Source of the DNA: Staphylococcus rostri
GTDB taxonomy: Bacteria; Bacillota; Bacilli; Staphylococcales; Staphylococcaceae
Reading direction: 5' to 3'
NCBI RefSeq assembly: GCF_002902145.1
Contig: NZ_PPRF01000036.1
Span: forward strand, 1-64,000
DNA: 64,000 nt
Position 1 is the first letter of the stretch. Each line of letters opens with the position of its first letter. A program made the position numbers and the translations under genes. This document shows, one piece after another, positions 8,157-16,591 of this stretch. The notes beneath the pieces were generated by a model. That model did no database searches. It saw only the letters and a list, made by a program, of their open reading frames with translations, and was not told where the DNA came from.

Positions 8157-8723
8157 TTAATGTATCAACCCTGATTGTTCACGTCTATGATACTTATGAC
8201 GAATCTTGTTGAAACAATACATCACTCGTTCTTGGATACTCTTGAAATCTTCATCTATTTGTATCATCAATTGATGTGCAATAATATAAGCTTCATGATA
8301 CTGCTTGCGTGTAATCTGTTTAGCGCGTAAGGCTCGCTCTAAGTCGTCTTGGTCTACCAATTCGTAGCGACCATCTGGTAAGACTAACACATCTAAACAT
8401 AAGTCTACCGTACGTGCTTTACCCCTTTGCGTAATATTTTTCAGGTTAATATCAAAATAATATTGCAATGGTTGACCTTGTGGATTAAACATCACAGTAA
8501 GGCTGTAACGTTTCTTCTCTGGTACGATTTGTAACCATTGATAGTGTTCATCAGCAACGACCATTTTCTTGTCTAAAACCGTCACTTCTAACGGTTCTCG
8601 CACTTTATTAATCGTAATCAAACCAATAATCCCTTTGAACTTATTGTTATTTACCTTCACTTCTATATAATCACGGTCTAAGAGGCGACGCCAGTGACGC
8701 TTATCTATATATTTTACTTTCAC
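8157..8723 (-). CDS. DUF402 family protein
   Basis: 188 residues from a GTG start. AGGAGG lies directly against an ATG three codons upstream, which is too close; it sits 9 bases from the GTG at 8723, so GTG is chosen. The segments PLQYYFDINLKNITQRGKARTVDLCLDV and DGRYELVDQDDLERAL are the DUF402 pattern (conserved acidic residues that bind metal). Characterised DUF402 proteins are nucleoside phosphatases or act in antibiotic synthesis (FomD); the role here is inferred only as a possible phosphatase. Confidence 0.75.
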   Translation of the reverse strand: MKVKYIDKRHWRRLLDRDYIEVKVNNNKFKGIIGLITINKVREPLEVTVLDKKMVVADEHYQWLQIVPEKKRYSLTVMFNPQGQPLQYYFDINLKNITQRGKARTVDLCLDVLVLPDGRYELVDQDDLERALRAKQITRKQYHEAYIIAHQLMIQIDEDFKSIQERVMYCFNKIRHKYHRREQSGLIH

Positions 8724-8818
8724 AGCAACCATCCTCCTTTCGTTTATTATATAAAATTAACAGAACCCTGTCACTCGTTCGAGCATGGTCATTCAAAAAT
8801 ATGTATGCCAATAATAAG

Positions 8819-8859
8819 ACACCCTGTTCTTACCAAATGTGTATGATAAGAAAGGGTGT
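8819..8859 (-). terminator. Intrinsic terminator of the cupin gene
   Basis: Imperfect 15-bp stem with ACACCCT/AGGGTGT ends, 9 bases after the cupin stop on the minus strand; the strand then runs GTCTTATTATT. Confidence 0.55.
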
Positions 8860-8867
8860 ACTTACCT

Positions 8868-9350
8868 TTATGACTCAAGCGATTGTTTCGCATAGCGACG
8901 AATAATGGTTTCGTGCTCAGGATATGTTTGTAACAATTCTGCTTGCGTAAATAATTTAAAATGTTCAAATTGAAATGCTGGTTGTACCATGCAGCCTACC
9001 ACTGCAAATGTATTCGGTGTCTCAATTGAAGAAGCAAAGATTGTATGCTTAGGCACAACATATTGAAGTACCTCACCTTGTGCGACATTAGGGCCAAGTT
9101 TCACCGCTTCATATGTATGATCTGGGTGAATCATATGAATGGTTAATGTTTCGCCGGCATGGAAATACCAAATTTCATCGGCATCGATTTGATGAAAATG
9201 TGAAATATTCGTATCTTCCAACAAAAAGTAAATACTTGAATAGTTTGGACGTGCACCTGTCTTATCTGAGCTTAAAATCGTCTGACGATAATAACCCCCT
9301 TCAGGATGCGGCGTTAAATTCAAATGTTGAACCCATTCTTTCGCTTCCAT
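8868..9350 (-). CDS. Cupin-like DUF985 family protein
   Basis: 160 residues from ATG 9350, which GGAGG precedes by 7 bases. LTPHPEGGYYRQTI opens the protein and is the DUF985 hallmark; SSIYFLLEDTNISHFHQIDADEIWYFHAGE carries cupin-type His and Glu ligands, and the GCMVQPAFQFEHFKL end closes the barrel. A single-domain cupin; the catalytic role is unknown. It begins 17 bases after the yebC stop and is likely in the same transcript. Confidence 0.8.
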   Translation of the reverse strand: MEAKEWVQHLNLTPHPEGGYYRQTILSSDKTGARPNYSSIYFLLEDTNISHFHQIDADEIWYFHAGETLTIHMIHPDHTYEAVKLGPNVAQGEVLQYVVPKHTIFASSIETPNTFAVVGCMVQPAFQFEHFKLFTQAELLQTYPEHETIIRRYAKQSLES

Positions 9351-9367
9351 GGACTGACCTCCAACCA

Positions 9368-10081
9368 TTATAGTGCTACGTTATGATAAACGTGTTGTAC
9401 GTCTTCAAGATCTTCTAATACATCGATGAGTTTTTCAAAAGTCGCTAAATCATCGTCTGATAATTGCACTTCTGATTGTGGTAACATTTCTAATTCTGCT
9501 ACTTCAAACTCTTGAACACCTAATGTACGTAATGTTTGTTGTACCGCTGCAAATTGATCTGGTTCAGCGTAAACGATTGTTAAGCCACCTTCTTCAATAA
9601 CATCGCGTACATCAATATCTTGTTCCATCAATTGTTCTAATACTGTATCTACATCATAGCCTTCAAATGCAAATGTTGCTGTGTGATCGAACATATATGC
9701 AACTGAACCTGATACACCCATGTTACCGCCATTTTTACCAAATGCCGCACGCACGTCTGAAGCTGTACGGTTTACGTTGTTCGTCAATGCATCAACGATT
9801 AACATAGAGCCGCTTGGTCCAAATCCTTCATAGCGTAACGCATCAAAGTTCTCATCGCCGCCACCTTTTGCTTTGTCAATCGCTCTATCAATAATATGGT
9901 TCGGTACAGAATACGTTTTTGCACGCTCTAAAACAAGTTTCAACGCTTGGTTAGATTCTGGATCGGGTTCACCTGACTTCGCCGCAACATAAATCTCTTT
10001 ACCAAACTTCGCGTAGATACGGCTTGTATTCTTATCCTTCTGTGCTTTTTTCTCCTTAATGTTATTCCATTTACGTCCCAT
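9368..10081 (-). CDS. YebC/PmpR family protein
   Basis: 237 residues. [30 protein letters not shown] is the universal YebC opening, and [40 protein letters not shown] is the central conserved stretch. Members bind DNA as regulators in some bacteria, and recent work on YebC-type proteins ties them to translation of proline-rich stretches. The cytosolic location is inferred from the lack of membrane segments. Clusters with the cupin gene downstream. Confidence 0.92.
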   Translation of the reverse strand: MGRKWNNIKEKKAQKDKNTSRIYAKFGKEIYVAAKSGEPDPESNQALKLVLERAKTYSVPNHIIDRAIDKAKGGGDENFDALRYEGFGPSGSMLIVDALTNNVNRTASDVRAAFGKNGGNMGVSGSVAYMFDHTATFAFEGYDVDTVLEQLMEQDIDVRDVIEEGGLTIVYAEPDQFAAVQQTLRTLGVQEFEVAELEMLPQSEVQLSDDDLATFEKLIDVLEDLEDVQHVYHNVAL

Positions 10082-10157
10082 TCTTCCATCTCGCTTTCAA
10101 TTGCTTTTTAGATTACCCTTTATTATACATGGTATTTTTAACTGAAAGCAACACGTG

Positions 10158-11159
10158 TCAATCGGGAACGTCTACAAACAACTGCTGACTCAATCGTTCT
10201 GCCTCATCAATACGCGTCGCACCATAAATAAGGAGTCGCCCATCTTGATACAACGTCATCTCATAACCTTGCGTCATCAATCGCTTTACATAAGGGTTTT
10301 CGATACCTATCATCACGTGCGGTTGCAACGTTGCTTGAAAGTATTTGGGGGCCAAGCGCAATTGAAATGCACCACCGCACAACGCACGTACACGTTCAAT
10401 AGGCATGTGGTCTAAACGCTCATAATGTTGATGTGCACAAACCGGGCAGTCTGGTTCTTTCAACGCTGAGACATCCACTGTACGCATTTTGCCACTATAT
10501 ATGTCAACTGACGTCATACGACTTGTCAGCGTTCCGTGCATAATATAACGAAAGACTTCCGCAACGATCAGACTACAAGCCATATGAACAGCAGGTGGTA
10601 GCACACCATTGATTTCACAACGCTCCATCGTTTCTGGTACTTCTGGCATAATACATTGTAAACAAGGACCCTCGTGATGAATCGGCAACACGCTCACTTG
10701 ACTACCAACGACTGCCCCATAAATGTAAGGAATCTGCAACTTCCTTGTCGCTTCATTCAACAAATAACGCATATCGAACGTATCCATGCCATCTAATACG
10801 ATATCAGGCTTAGCTTGTTCCAATATCGGTATAATATTTTGGGCGGTTATTTCCTGATTACGTGCAATGACTTCTACATCGTGATTCATCGCTTGTAAAT
10901 GACGTTGTAGCGCCACAACTTTCGGGAGCATTTCTTCCGCATCCGCCTCTACGTAACCACTTTGCCGATGCAAGTTCGATAACGTCACAATATCTTTGTC
11001 GACAATAGTAATATGTCCAACACCACTACGTACCAGTTGTTCTGCAACACCACTGCCAAGTGCACCAACACCCATAACAATCACACGCAACTGTTGTAAT
11101 TGTCGCTGACCATCCATACCAAAATGGGCATATTTAATCTGTCTATCGTAGCGTTCCAT
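10158..11159 (-). CDS. thiF: ThiF-like adenylyltransferase of thiazole synthesis
   Basis: 333 residues. RVIVMGVGALGSGVAEQLVRSG is the ATP-binding P-loop-like motif of the ThiF/MoeB/E1 family, DKDIVTLSNLHRQ the conserved R/D segment, and two CxxC pairs (CLQC and CPVC) form the zinc site. It adenylates the C-terminal glycine of ThiS so that sulfur can be loaded. It overlaps the thiG stop by one base and ends a thiS-thiG-thiF order. The region after CPVC (about 240-333) is a C-terminal extension of roughly 90 residues also seen in some ThiF/MoeB proteins. Confidence 0.88.
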   Translation of the reverse strand: MERYDRQIKYAHFGMDGQRQLQQLRVIVMGVGALGSGVAEQLVRSGVGHITIVDKDIVTLSNLHRQSGYVEADAEEMLPKVVALQRHLQAMNHDVEVIARNQEITAQNIIPILEQAKPDIVLDGMDTFDMRYLLNEATRKLQIPYIYGAVVGSQVSVLPIHHEGPCLQCIMPEVPETMERCEINGVLPPAVHMACSLIVAEVFRYIMHGTLTSRMTSVDIYSGKMRTVDVSALKEPDCPVCAHQHYERLDHMPIERVRALCGGAFQLRLAPKYFQATLQPHVMIGIENPYVKRLMTQGYEMTLYQDGRLLIYGATRIDEAERLSQQLFVDVPD

Positions 11160-11926
11160 TATAAAAAGCCGAGTCCTTCTGATGGGCTAGATTGAACAGC
11201 GTTATATTTAATTGGAATACGTCCCGCTTCATAACTCAATCGACCTGCTTCAATCCCTTTCTTCATCGCTTCTGCCATCTTAACAGGGTCTTTCGCACGT
11301 GACACTGCAGAATTTAATAAAATCGCATCCGCACCCAGTTCCATAGCTTCCGCACAATCTTTCGCCGAACCGATACCCGCATCCACAATGACAGGCACAT
11401 TACTTTTTTCGATAATATAACGTAAATTCAGCGGATTGCTGATACCACGGCCTGTGCCAATCGGTGACGCCAATGGCATAATCGCATGGACGCCTAGTGC
11501 TTCCAAACGACGTGCCAACACAACGTCATCCGAAATGTACGGACAGACAATATAACCTTTTTCCAACAAAATCTCACACGCTTTATACGTTTCAAATGGG
11601 TCCGGTAATAACGTATCATCGTCCCCAATCACTTCCACTTTAATCATATCGCACACGCCCGCTTCATTCGCCAACTCTGCAATACGTACCGCTTCTTCCG
11701 CCGTCTTAGCGCCCGCTGTATTTGGAAAAGTCACAAACTGATCCAAATCGACATTCGCAAGTGGATTCGGTAAGTCACGATCATACAAATGCATACGGCG
11801 TACCGCAAAAGTTAAAACTTCTGTCCCTGACGCCGCAATTGCCTCACTTTGTACTTGCTCATTGTCAAACTTCCCTGTCCCTAAAAATAATCTTGATTGA
11901 AATGTTAATTTACCAATGTTAAACAT
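11159..11926 (-). CDS. thiG: Thiazole synthase
   Basis: 255 residues, the normal length. [32 protein letters not shown] opens the TIM barrel and the KVEVIGDD segment carries the Lys that forms the Schiff base with deoxyxylulose phosphate; [15 protein letters not shown] and [25 protein letters not shown] close it. It condenses 1-deoxyxylulose 5-phosphate, dehydroglycine and ThiS thiocarboxylate to the thiazole moiety. One base separates it from thiS. Confidence 0.96.
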   Translation of the reverse strand: MFNIGKLTFQSRLFLGTGKFDNEQVQSEAIAASGTEVLTFAVRRMHLYDRDLPNPLANVDLDQFVTFPNTAGAKTAEEAVRIAELANEAGVCDMIKVEVIGDDDTLLPDPFETYKACEILLEKGYIVCPYISDDVVLARRLEALGVHAIMPLASPIGTGRGISNPLNLRYIIEKSNVPVIVDAGIGSAKDCAEAMELGADAILLNSAVSRAKDPVKMAEAMKKGIEAGRLSYEAGRIPIKYNAVQSSPSEGLGFL

Positions 11927-11927
11927 C

Positions 11928-12131
11928 CTATCCGCCTCCTACAAATTCTAATAACTCTAAACGATCATCAGGACGTAAATATGTCGTCGCCCATGCTGAA
12001 CGTTTCACAACCGTTTCATTATGTTCTACAGCCATACGTTTCGCTTCAATACCAAAATGATCCAACACATCTTGAATCGTTGTTTCAGACTCGAACTGTT
12101 GACGTTCACCATTCACGTGAATTTCTATCAT
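11928..12131 (-). CDS. thiS: Sulfur carrier protein ThiS
   Basis: 67 residues with a ubiquitin-like beta-grasp pattern and the C-terminal GGG whose last Gly is adenylated by ThiF and thiocarboxylated. HVNGE near the N-terminus and [16 protein letters not shown] at the end are diagnostic. It begins 1 base after the tenI stop and ends 1 base before thiG, so the operon is tightly coupled. Confidence 0.93.
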   Translation of the reverse strand: MIEIHVNGERQQFESETTIQDVLDHFGIEAKRMAVEHNETVVKRSAWATTYLRPDDRLELLEFVGGG

Positions 12132-12132
12132 G

Positions 12133-12726
12133 TCATTCCCTCCCTTTTAGTGTTTGCCACTGTTGTATCATTGACGCAAACGTTTCCGTCGATGTCGCAA
12201 ATGCGCTGCGTATACAAGCAATTCCTGCAAACTGTGGCGGTACATCTGACACGGTGTCTACATCAATGCCACCAATTGCGACAAGCGGCCACTTTTTCGA
12301 TAATACTTGTTGAACTTCTTCATCTGTCCGTGGCGCACGTCCCGGCTTTGACGCTGATGGAAATACATGACCGTAAACACCGAAATCTAAATGATGTTGT
12401 TGTGCGTCAATTATCGTTGCCATTTGATGTACAGACATACTAATGACATATGACGGCTGTTGTGCTTTTAAGTCGTATGCTGTTATATCGCCTTCTCGAA
12501 AATGCAGACGATGAATGTCAAAACGTTCCGCCAGCGCAATATCGGTATGTACAATCACCTTAGACTTCGGAAACCCTTTATCTAACAATGTCTGAAGCCA
12601 ATCTGCCAAGGCGGCTGTCTGCATCGGTGTTCGTAATATCACACCAGACAGACGTGATTCAATCGCCAACAACCGTTCAATATGTGTCGCAGTCAGTGGC
12701 TCAAACGGTGTCACTGCAATAATCAT
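12133..12726 (-). CDS. tenI: TenI-like thiazole tautomerase (ThiE homologue)
   Basis: 197 residues from ATG 12726, which AGGAGG precedes by 6 bases; an upstream extension runs through the riboswitch terminator and is not real. The TIM-barrel pattern VIVHTDIALAERFDIHRLHF, DFGVYGHVFPSASKPGRAPR and VAIGGIDVDTVSDV matches the TenI branch of the ThiE family. TenI aromatises the thiazole tautomer made by ThiG; a ThiE activity (thiamine phosphate synthase) is the alternative. First gene of the operon after the TPP riboswitch. Confidence 0.8.
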   Translation of the reverse strand: MIIAVTPFEPLTATHIERLLAIESRLSGVILRTPMQTAALADWLQTLLDKGFPKSKVIVHTDIALAERFDIHRLHFREGDITAYDLKAQQPSYVISMSVHQMATIIDAQQHHLDFGVYGHVFPSASKPGRAPRTDEEVQQVLSKKWPLVAIGGIDVDTVSDVPPQFAGIACIRSAFATSTETFASMIQQWQTLKGRE

Positions 12727-12755
12727 ATGACGCCTCCTTATTAAAAATACCCCAA

Positions 12756-12797
12756 ATAAAAAAGCTACCTCCCTACATAACAGTAGAAAAGTAGCTT
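12756..12797 (-). terminator. Riboswitch-controlled intrinsic terminator
   Basis: On the minus strand a stem with AAGCTAC and GTAGCTT ends, with inner pairing, is followed by six T. It lies between the TPP aptamer and tenI, the position expected for premature termination when thiamine pyrophosphate is bound. Confidence 0.75.
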
Positions 12798-12818
12798 CAC
12801 ATCTATACTTAAGCAAAA

Positions 12819-12912
12819 CCACTTTCCTACGCCAGTACTAACTGGATCAGGTTCAGGAATTTTGAATTAAGCATTCAATCTCAGCCATCGCATCTCGTGG
12901 CACTTCCAGTGG
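12819..12912 (-). promoter_or_regulatory. TPP (thi-box) riboswitch
   Basis: On the minus strand the order is CCACT...GTGCC, GGCTGAGA, CCTGAACCTGATC, AGTACTGGCGTAGGAAAGTGG: the conserved core of the TPP aptamer, closed by P1 (CCACT with AGTGG). It is followed by a terminator and then tenI-thiS-thiG-thiF. High TPP should stop transcription of the operon. Confidence 0.95.
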
Positions 12913-12997
12913 ATCGTTTTTTATTCAATTGATTAATATTATTCGTCTTTCTAATATCATCATAGTAAAAAGTTGCCCATGAATCAATGAAAAGTCA

Positions 12998-13642
12998 TTA
13001 TTGACGTCGCATTGTTTGAGCTAGGTTCAATGCGTGACGAATGATACGGAATAAGTTTAGAAAAAGGTTGAAGCCCATTTCTCTTGGCGCAAAGGCACCG
13101 CGTTTTAATCTGTTGAAGTCATACAATGTGTAGAGTAGGAAAAGTAACAAGCCTACAACTGAGATGACGGTATACAACATCGGAATGTGGAAAATCCATG
13201 CGACAATGCTCATACAGATTAAAGCGATTAATGTCACGAATAAGTATTTTCCCATACTAGAGGCATCACGAATAACGAAAAAGCCAAGGACGCCAAATGC
13301 GACAAAACCTGTAATCGCGAGTAAGACGATCATTAAAAATGTTTGTGCGCCAAGGTCTGCGAGCGAATACATAAACGTCGCATAAGACAATAGGCCCGCT
13401 ACAATTGTGTAAATATGTGAAATAATTGGGCCACTAAAACGCGCACGTTGTACGACCATCGTCACAAGTACGAGTAATCCTAAACCAACAGACATCGGTT
13501 GACGCCATGCTGCTGGTAAAAATTGACCGAAGTAAACGGAAATCCCGAAGATCAACCAATAATACATGAAAAATAACCAAACTTGACCGTATCGTCTGTT
13601 ATAAGCAGACTGAGACGATCCTGTTTCTATTCTTGCGTTCAT
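12998..13642 (-). CDS. Bax inhibitor-1 (UPF0005) family membrane protein
   Basis: 214 residues with about seven hydrophobic segments, spaced as in the BI-1/YccA/YetJ family; the C-terminal helix pair and NLFLNLFRIIRHAL end are typical. YetJ-like members act as pH-dependent calcium leak channels; that role here is inference. AGGAG precedes the ATG. It is monocistronic, with the TPP leader downstream and repeat C upstream. Confidence 0.8.
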   Translation of the reverse strand: MNARIETGSSQSAYNRRYGQVWLFFMYYWLIFGISVYFGQFLPAAWRQPMSVGLGLLVLVTMVVQRARFSGPIISHIYTIVAGLLSYATFMYSLADLGAQTFLMIVLLAITGFVAFGVLGFFVIRDASSMGKYLFVTLIALICMSIVAWIFHIPMLYTVISVVGLLLFLLYTLYDFNRLKRGAFAPREMGFNLFLNLFRIIRHALNLAQTMRRQ

Positions 13643-13692
13643 AAAAATCTCCTTTAATAAATATTCATGAAAAATGTTACAAAAATAATGAA

Positions 13693-13746
13693 TGAGCGTG
13701 GGACAGGAATCTCATTTGTCGAAAAGATTTCGTTGTCCCACCCCCG
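13693..13746. repeat. Dispersed intergenic repeat, copy C (hairpin module only)
   Basis: GCGTGGGACAGGAATCT ... CGTTGTCCCACCCCC, the same inverted hairpin as copies A and D without the downstream module. It lies between the BI-1 and LysM-CHAP genes. Confidence 0.75.
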
Positions 13747-13818
13747 TCATACATCGCATGAATACATGACGAATTGTTTTCCTCAAAAATGAACACGTCA
13801 CGCAAACATTTTAAATTC

Positions 13819-13835
13819 ATTACAGATTCGTAACA
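13819..13835 (-). promoter_or_regulatory. WalR (YycF)-type binding site
   Basis: Minus-strand TGTTAC-N5-TGTAAT, an exact match to the WalR consensus TGTWAH-N5-TGTWAH. It lies about 95 bases upstream of the LysM-CHAP start. Genes of this type (ssaA, lytM) belong to the WalKR regulon in S. aureus. Confidence 0.7.
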
Positions 13836-13930
13836 TCTCCCACAAATGAATTAATATTTGATAATATATACAAGAATAACAGAATAAGCATATAAAATAT
13901 ACGGATATAGATACATAAGGAGGCAATACA

Positions 13931-14776
13931 TTGAAAAAGTTCGCATTTGCACTTACGGTAACATCTGGAGCGGCAGCCGTTCTTGCACATCAAGACGCAC
14001 AAGCTTCAACACAGCACGCAGTACAAGCAGGTGATTCGTTATGGACAGTCGCAGCACAGTACGGAACAACAGTTGATGCAATTAAGCAAGCGAATGGCCT
14101 AACAAGCAATATGATTTTCCCTGGTCAAACACTATCAATCGGCGGGGGTAACGCTGTTCAAGACACAACACAGTATAATAATGTAGCAACAACTACTACA
14201 TCTGGCGGCGGTCATACAGTGATAGCAGGAGAATCTTTAAACATCATTGCTGCACAATATGGTGTATCTGTTCAAGATTTAATGAACGCAAACGACTTAA
14301 ACGGCTACTTAATCCACCCAAACCAAACATTACAAATTCCAGGACAATCTGGTTATGCACCAACAACAGCAACTAATACTGCAGCAGCGGGTGGCGCAAC
14401 AGGTACAACACAAGCAAACGGTGGTTACAACTCACCAACATTCAATCACCAAAACTTATATACATGGGGACAATGTACATGGCATGCATTCAATCGTCGT
14501 GCTGAAACAGGTCAACCAATTAGCACATACTGGTGGAACGCAGATCACTGGGCAAATCGTGCAGTAGCTGATGGTTACACTGTCAACAATAGCCCTCAAG
14601 CAGGTGCTATCATGCAATCATACGAAGGGCCAGTTGGTCACGTTGCATATGTTGAACGTGTTAATCCAGACGGTAGTGTCTTAGTATCAGAAATGAACTA
14701 CAACACACCTCCAGGTCAAGTAGGATACCGTACAGTTCCAGGTTCACTTACAAGCTCATATAACTACATTCATTAA
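13931..14776 (+). CDS. Secreted LysM-LysM-CHAP peptidoglycan hydrolase (SsaA-like)
   Basis: 281 residues from a TTG start; AGGAGG lies 7 bases upstream and the TTG opens the signal peptide MKKFAFALTVTSGAAAVLAHQDAQAS. Two LysM modules (about 28-73 and 93-138) bind the wall. A C-terminal CHAP domain follows: catalytic Cys at about 182 in WGQCTW and His at about 237 in GHVAYVE. CHAP enzymes of this kind are amidases or endopeptidases acting on staphylococcal peptidoglycan. A WalR-type site upstream fits control by WalKR. Linker residues are rich in Ala, Thr and Gly. A strong terminator follows. Confidence 0.92.
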   Translation: MKKFAFALTVTSGAAAVLAHQDAQASTQHAVQAGDSLWTVAAQYGTTVDAIKQANGLTSNMIFPGQTLSIGGGNAVQDTTQYNNVATTTTSGGGHTVIAGESLNIIAAQYGVSVQDLMNANDLNGYLIHPNQTLQIPGQSGYAPTTATNTAAAGGATGTTQANGGYNSPTFNHQNLYTWGQCTWHAFNRRAETGQPISTYWWNADHWANRAVADGYTVNNSPQAGAIMQSYEGPVGHVAYVERVNPDGSVLVSEMNYNTPPGQVGYRTVPGSLTSSYNYIH

Positions 14777-14781
14777 TAGAC

Positions 14782-14820
14782 AACGGACGTGTGCACACAA
14801 TTGGCATACGTCCGTTTTTT
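14782..14820 (+). terminator. Intrinsic terminator of the LysM-CHAP gene
   Basis: 9-bp stem AACGGACGT/ACGTCCGTT followed by seven T. Confidence 0.85.
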
Positions 14821-14859
14821 AGGTCACACAGCAATTATTTAAGTTGCGAGGTGCTCAAG

Positions 14860-15090
14860 ATGAACAGAAAAGTAAACAAATTGGAGAACCATTCCGCCAT
14901 ACAATTACCAAAACATAGCATCAAGGATCAGCAACTCAATCATAATGATACTTTAGATTACAAAATGGTTGATGAAAAAATTAAAGTCGTTTCTGAACTC
15001 ACTATTGAAACGTTATTTGAAAATTATGTAGGAGAACCTGTTAACACATCACCATTAATATTTGAAAGTATTGGTAATGAAAAATGGTAA
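14860..15090 (+). CDS. MazE/PemI-like antitoxin, apparently orphan
   Basis: 76 residues; the start at 14860 follows GAGGTG. The pattern VNKLENHSAIQLPKHSIKDQQLNHNDTLDYKMVDEKI resembles the AbrB/MazE swapped-hairpin fold, and LFENYVGEPVNTSPLIFESIGNEKW resembles the toxin-binding tail of MazE/PemI antitoxins (LF-x-G-Y-x-G-E...GxExW). An ATG overlaps its stop codon (ATGGTAA, 15084) as in mazEF pairs, but that frame closes after 8 codons, so no toxin follows. Composition is AT-rich. Assignment is moderate. Confidence 0.5.
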   Translation: MNRKVNKLENHSAIQLPKHSIKDQQLNHNDTLDYKMVDEKIKVVSELTIETLFENYVGEPVNTSPLIFESIGNEKW

Positions 15091-15160
15091 AGGAGATCGG
15101 ACACCAATAGATCGTTTAACTCAGGTAAGAAATTGTATATGAGATGGCAGTCTCCCTCCA

Positions 15161-15491
15161 TTAAGGGTTCTTTCGTGTAATCGTTAATTCTGTTAAGATT
15201 TTTTCTGTGAATGCTACATCACGATATTCTCTTAACAGTCGTTCAATTTCTATGATTAGTTTCTCAGTTTCATCTTTAACTGAAATATTGAAGTCTTCTA
15301 AGTTTTCAAGTTCTATCCCCTGCTGTATTAAGTCGATAATTGACGCGTTAACGCCTAGTCTTTCTAACTCAGACATGATATAAGGCGTCAGAAATATATG
15401 TTCAGCATTATCGATACTAATTAATCCTCTATTCACTTAGTGTTATTAATGCAAACTTTTCTACTTCACTTGTATTTTCAAATAGAATCAT
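15161..15491 (-). pseudogene. DUF3969-like gene with broken reading frame
   Basis: The intact part (15161-15436, 91 residues from GTG) contains LISIDNAEHIFLTPYIMSELERLGV and GIELENLEDF, a pattern I associate with the staphylococcal DUF3969 family. The GTG has no ribosome binding site. A separate short frame just upstream, ATG 15491 to TAG 15429, encodes MILFENTSEVEKFALITLSE, which looks like the missing N-terminus, so a frameshift or small deletion probably splits the gene. A short functional GTG-started protein cannot be excluded. Confidence 0.45.
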
Positions 15492-15534
15492 CTTCTTTGA
15501 TTGCTCCATCCATTTTTATTTAAACATTACAACA

Positions 15535-15571
15535 AAAGGATCGAGACCACTTTTACGCGCCTCAATCCTTT
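15535..15571 (-). terminator. Intrinsic terminator of the Pit gene
   Basis: AAAGGATCGAG pairs with CTCAATCCTTT (one mismatch); the minus strand continues with TTTTGTTG. Confidence 0.6.
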
Positions 15572-15579
15572 ATTTTATG

Positions 15580-16578
15580 CTATATGAAAAGATTTAATAT
15601 AAAGTAAATCAATCCTGCAAGTACCGCAGAAATTGGTAATGTAATGACCCATGTCACAATCATACGTTTCGCAGTGTTCCAATGTACACCTTTAATACGA
15701 TTGGCTGACCCTACCCCGAGGATAGAAGACGATACAACGTGTGTTGTAGACAGTGGGAAATGTAATGATGATGCCACGAAGATTGTTAATGCTGATGATA
15801 AGTCCGCTGCCGCACCATTTGCTGGACGGATTTTCATGATGTTACCACCAACTGTTTTAATAATCTTCCAACCACCAACAGCTGTCCCTAAGCCCATCGC
15901 TGCCGCACAAGAAATTTTTACCCACAATGCAGGTTCAACACTTGTTTGCATACCTGAGACGATAAGTGCCATTGTAATAATCCCCATTGATTTTTGCGCA
16001 TCATTCGTACCGTGTGAGAACGATTGTAACGACGCTGTAAAAATTTGGAAATAACGGAAGTTACGATTCGTACGTGCTAAGTTTGCATTCTTGAAGACGT
16101 GCTTCACGATTGAATACATAATATAACCGACTGTAAATGCAATGACTGGTGATAATAACAATACAAGGACAATTTTAGTAAAACCTTGATAATGTAATAC
16201 ACCAAATCCTGCAGACGCAATTGCAGCACCCGCAATCGCACCGATTAACGCATGTGATGACGAACTCGGAATACCATAATACCACGTCACTAAGTTCCAA
16301 ATGATTGCGGCAAGAATCGCTGCAAGCACAACAGTTAAACCATTTTCAAGATGGAACGGATTGACGATTTCTTTCGTGATTGTCGATGCAACACCTGTGA
16401 AAGTTAACGCACCGATAAAGTTCATAATTGCCGCTAAAAAGATGGCATGTCGTGGCGACAATGCACGTGTTGAAACGGCTGTAGCTACTGCGTTTGCTGT
16501 GTCATGAAATCCATTAATAAAGTCAAAAACTAACGAGAATATAATAATAGCTACTGTTATAAACATCAAATACTCCAT
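15580..16578 (-). CDS. pit: PiT family inorganic phosphate transporter
   Basis: 332 residues with about ten hydrophobic segments. The two inverted PHO-4 signatures are present: DFINGFHDTANAVATAVSTRALSP near residue 22 and SHGTNDAQKSMG in the second half, with Asp and Asn ligands intact. Such proteins take up metal-phosphate with protons. AAGGAG precedes the ATG. It lies 13 bases after the DUF47 gene, in the standard pit accessory-transporter order. Confidence 0.92.
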   Translation of the reverse strand: MEYLMFITVAIIIFSLVFDFINGFHDTANAVATAVSTRALSPRHAIFLAAIMNFIGALTFTGVASTITKEIVNPFHLENGLTVVLAAILAAIIWNLVTWYYGIPSSSSHALIGAIAGAAIASAGFGVLHYQGFTKIVLVLLLSPVIAFTVGYIMYSIVKHVFKNANLARTNRNFRYFQIFTASLQSFSHGTNDAQKSMGIITMALIVSGMQTSVEPALWVKISCAAAMGLGTAVGGWKIIKTVGGNIMKIRPANGAAADLSSALTIFVASSLHFPLSTTHVVSSSILGVGSANRIKGVHWNTAKRMIVTWVITLPISAVLAGLIYFILNLFI

Positions 16579-16591
16579 AAGTGAGGACTCC

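Noticed and set aside
8157-8732. ATG at 8732 as start of the DUF402 gene
   Set aside because: AGGAGG abuts this ATG with no spacing; the GTG at 8723 has the right distance.
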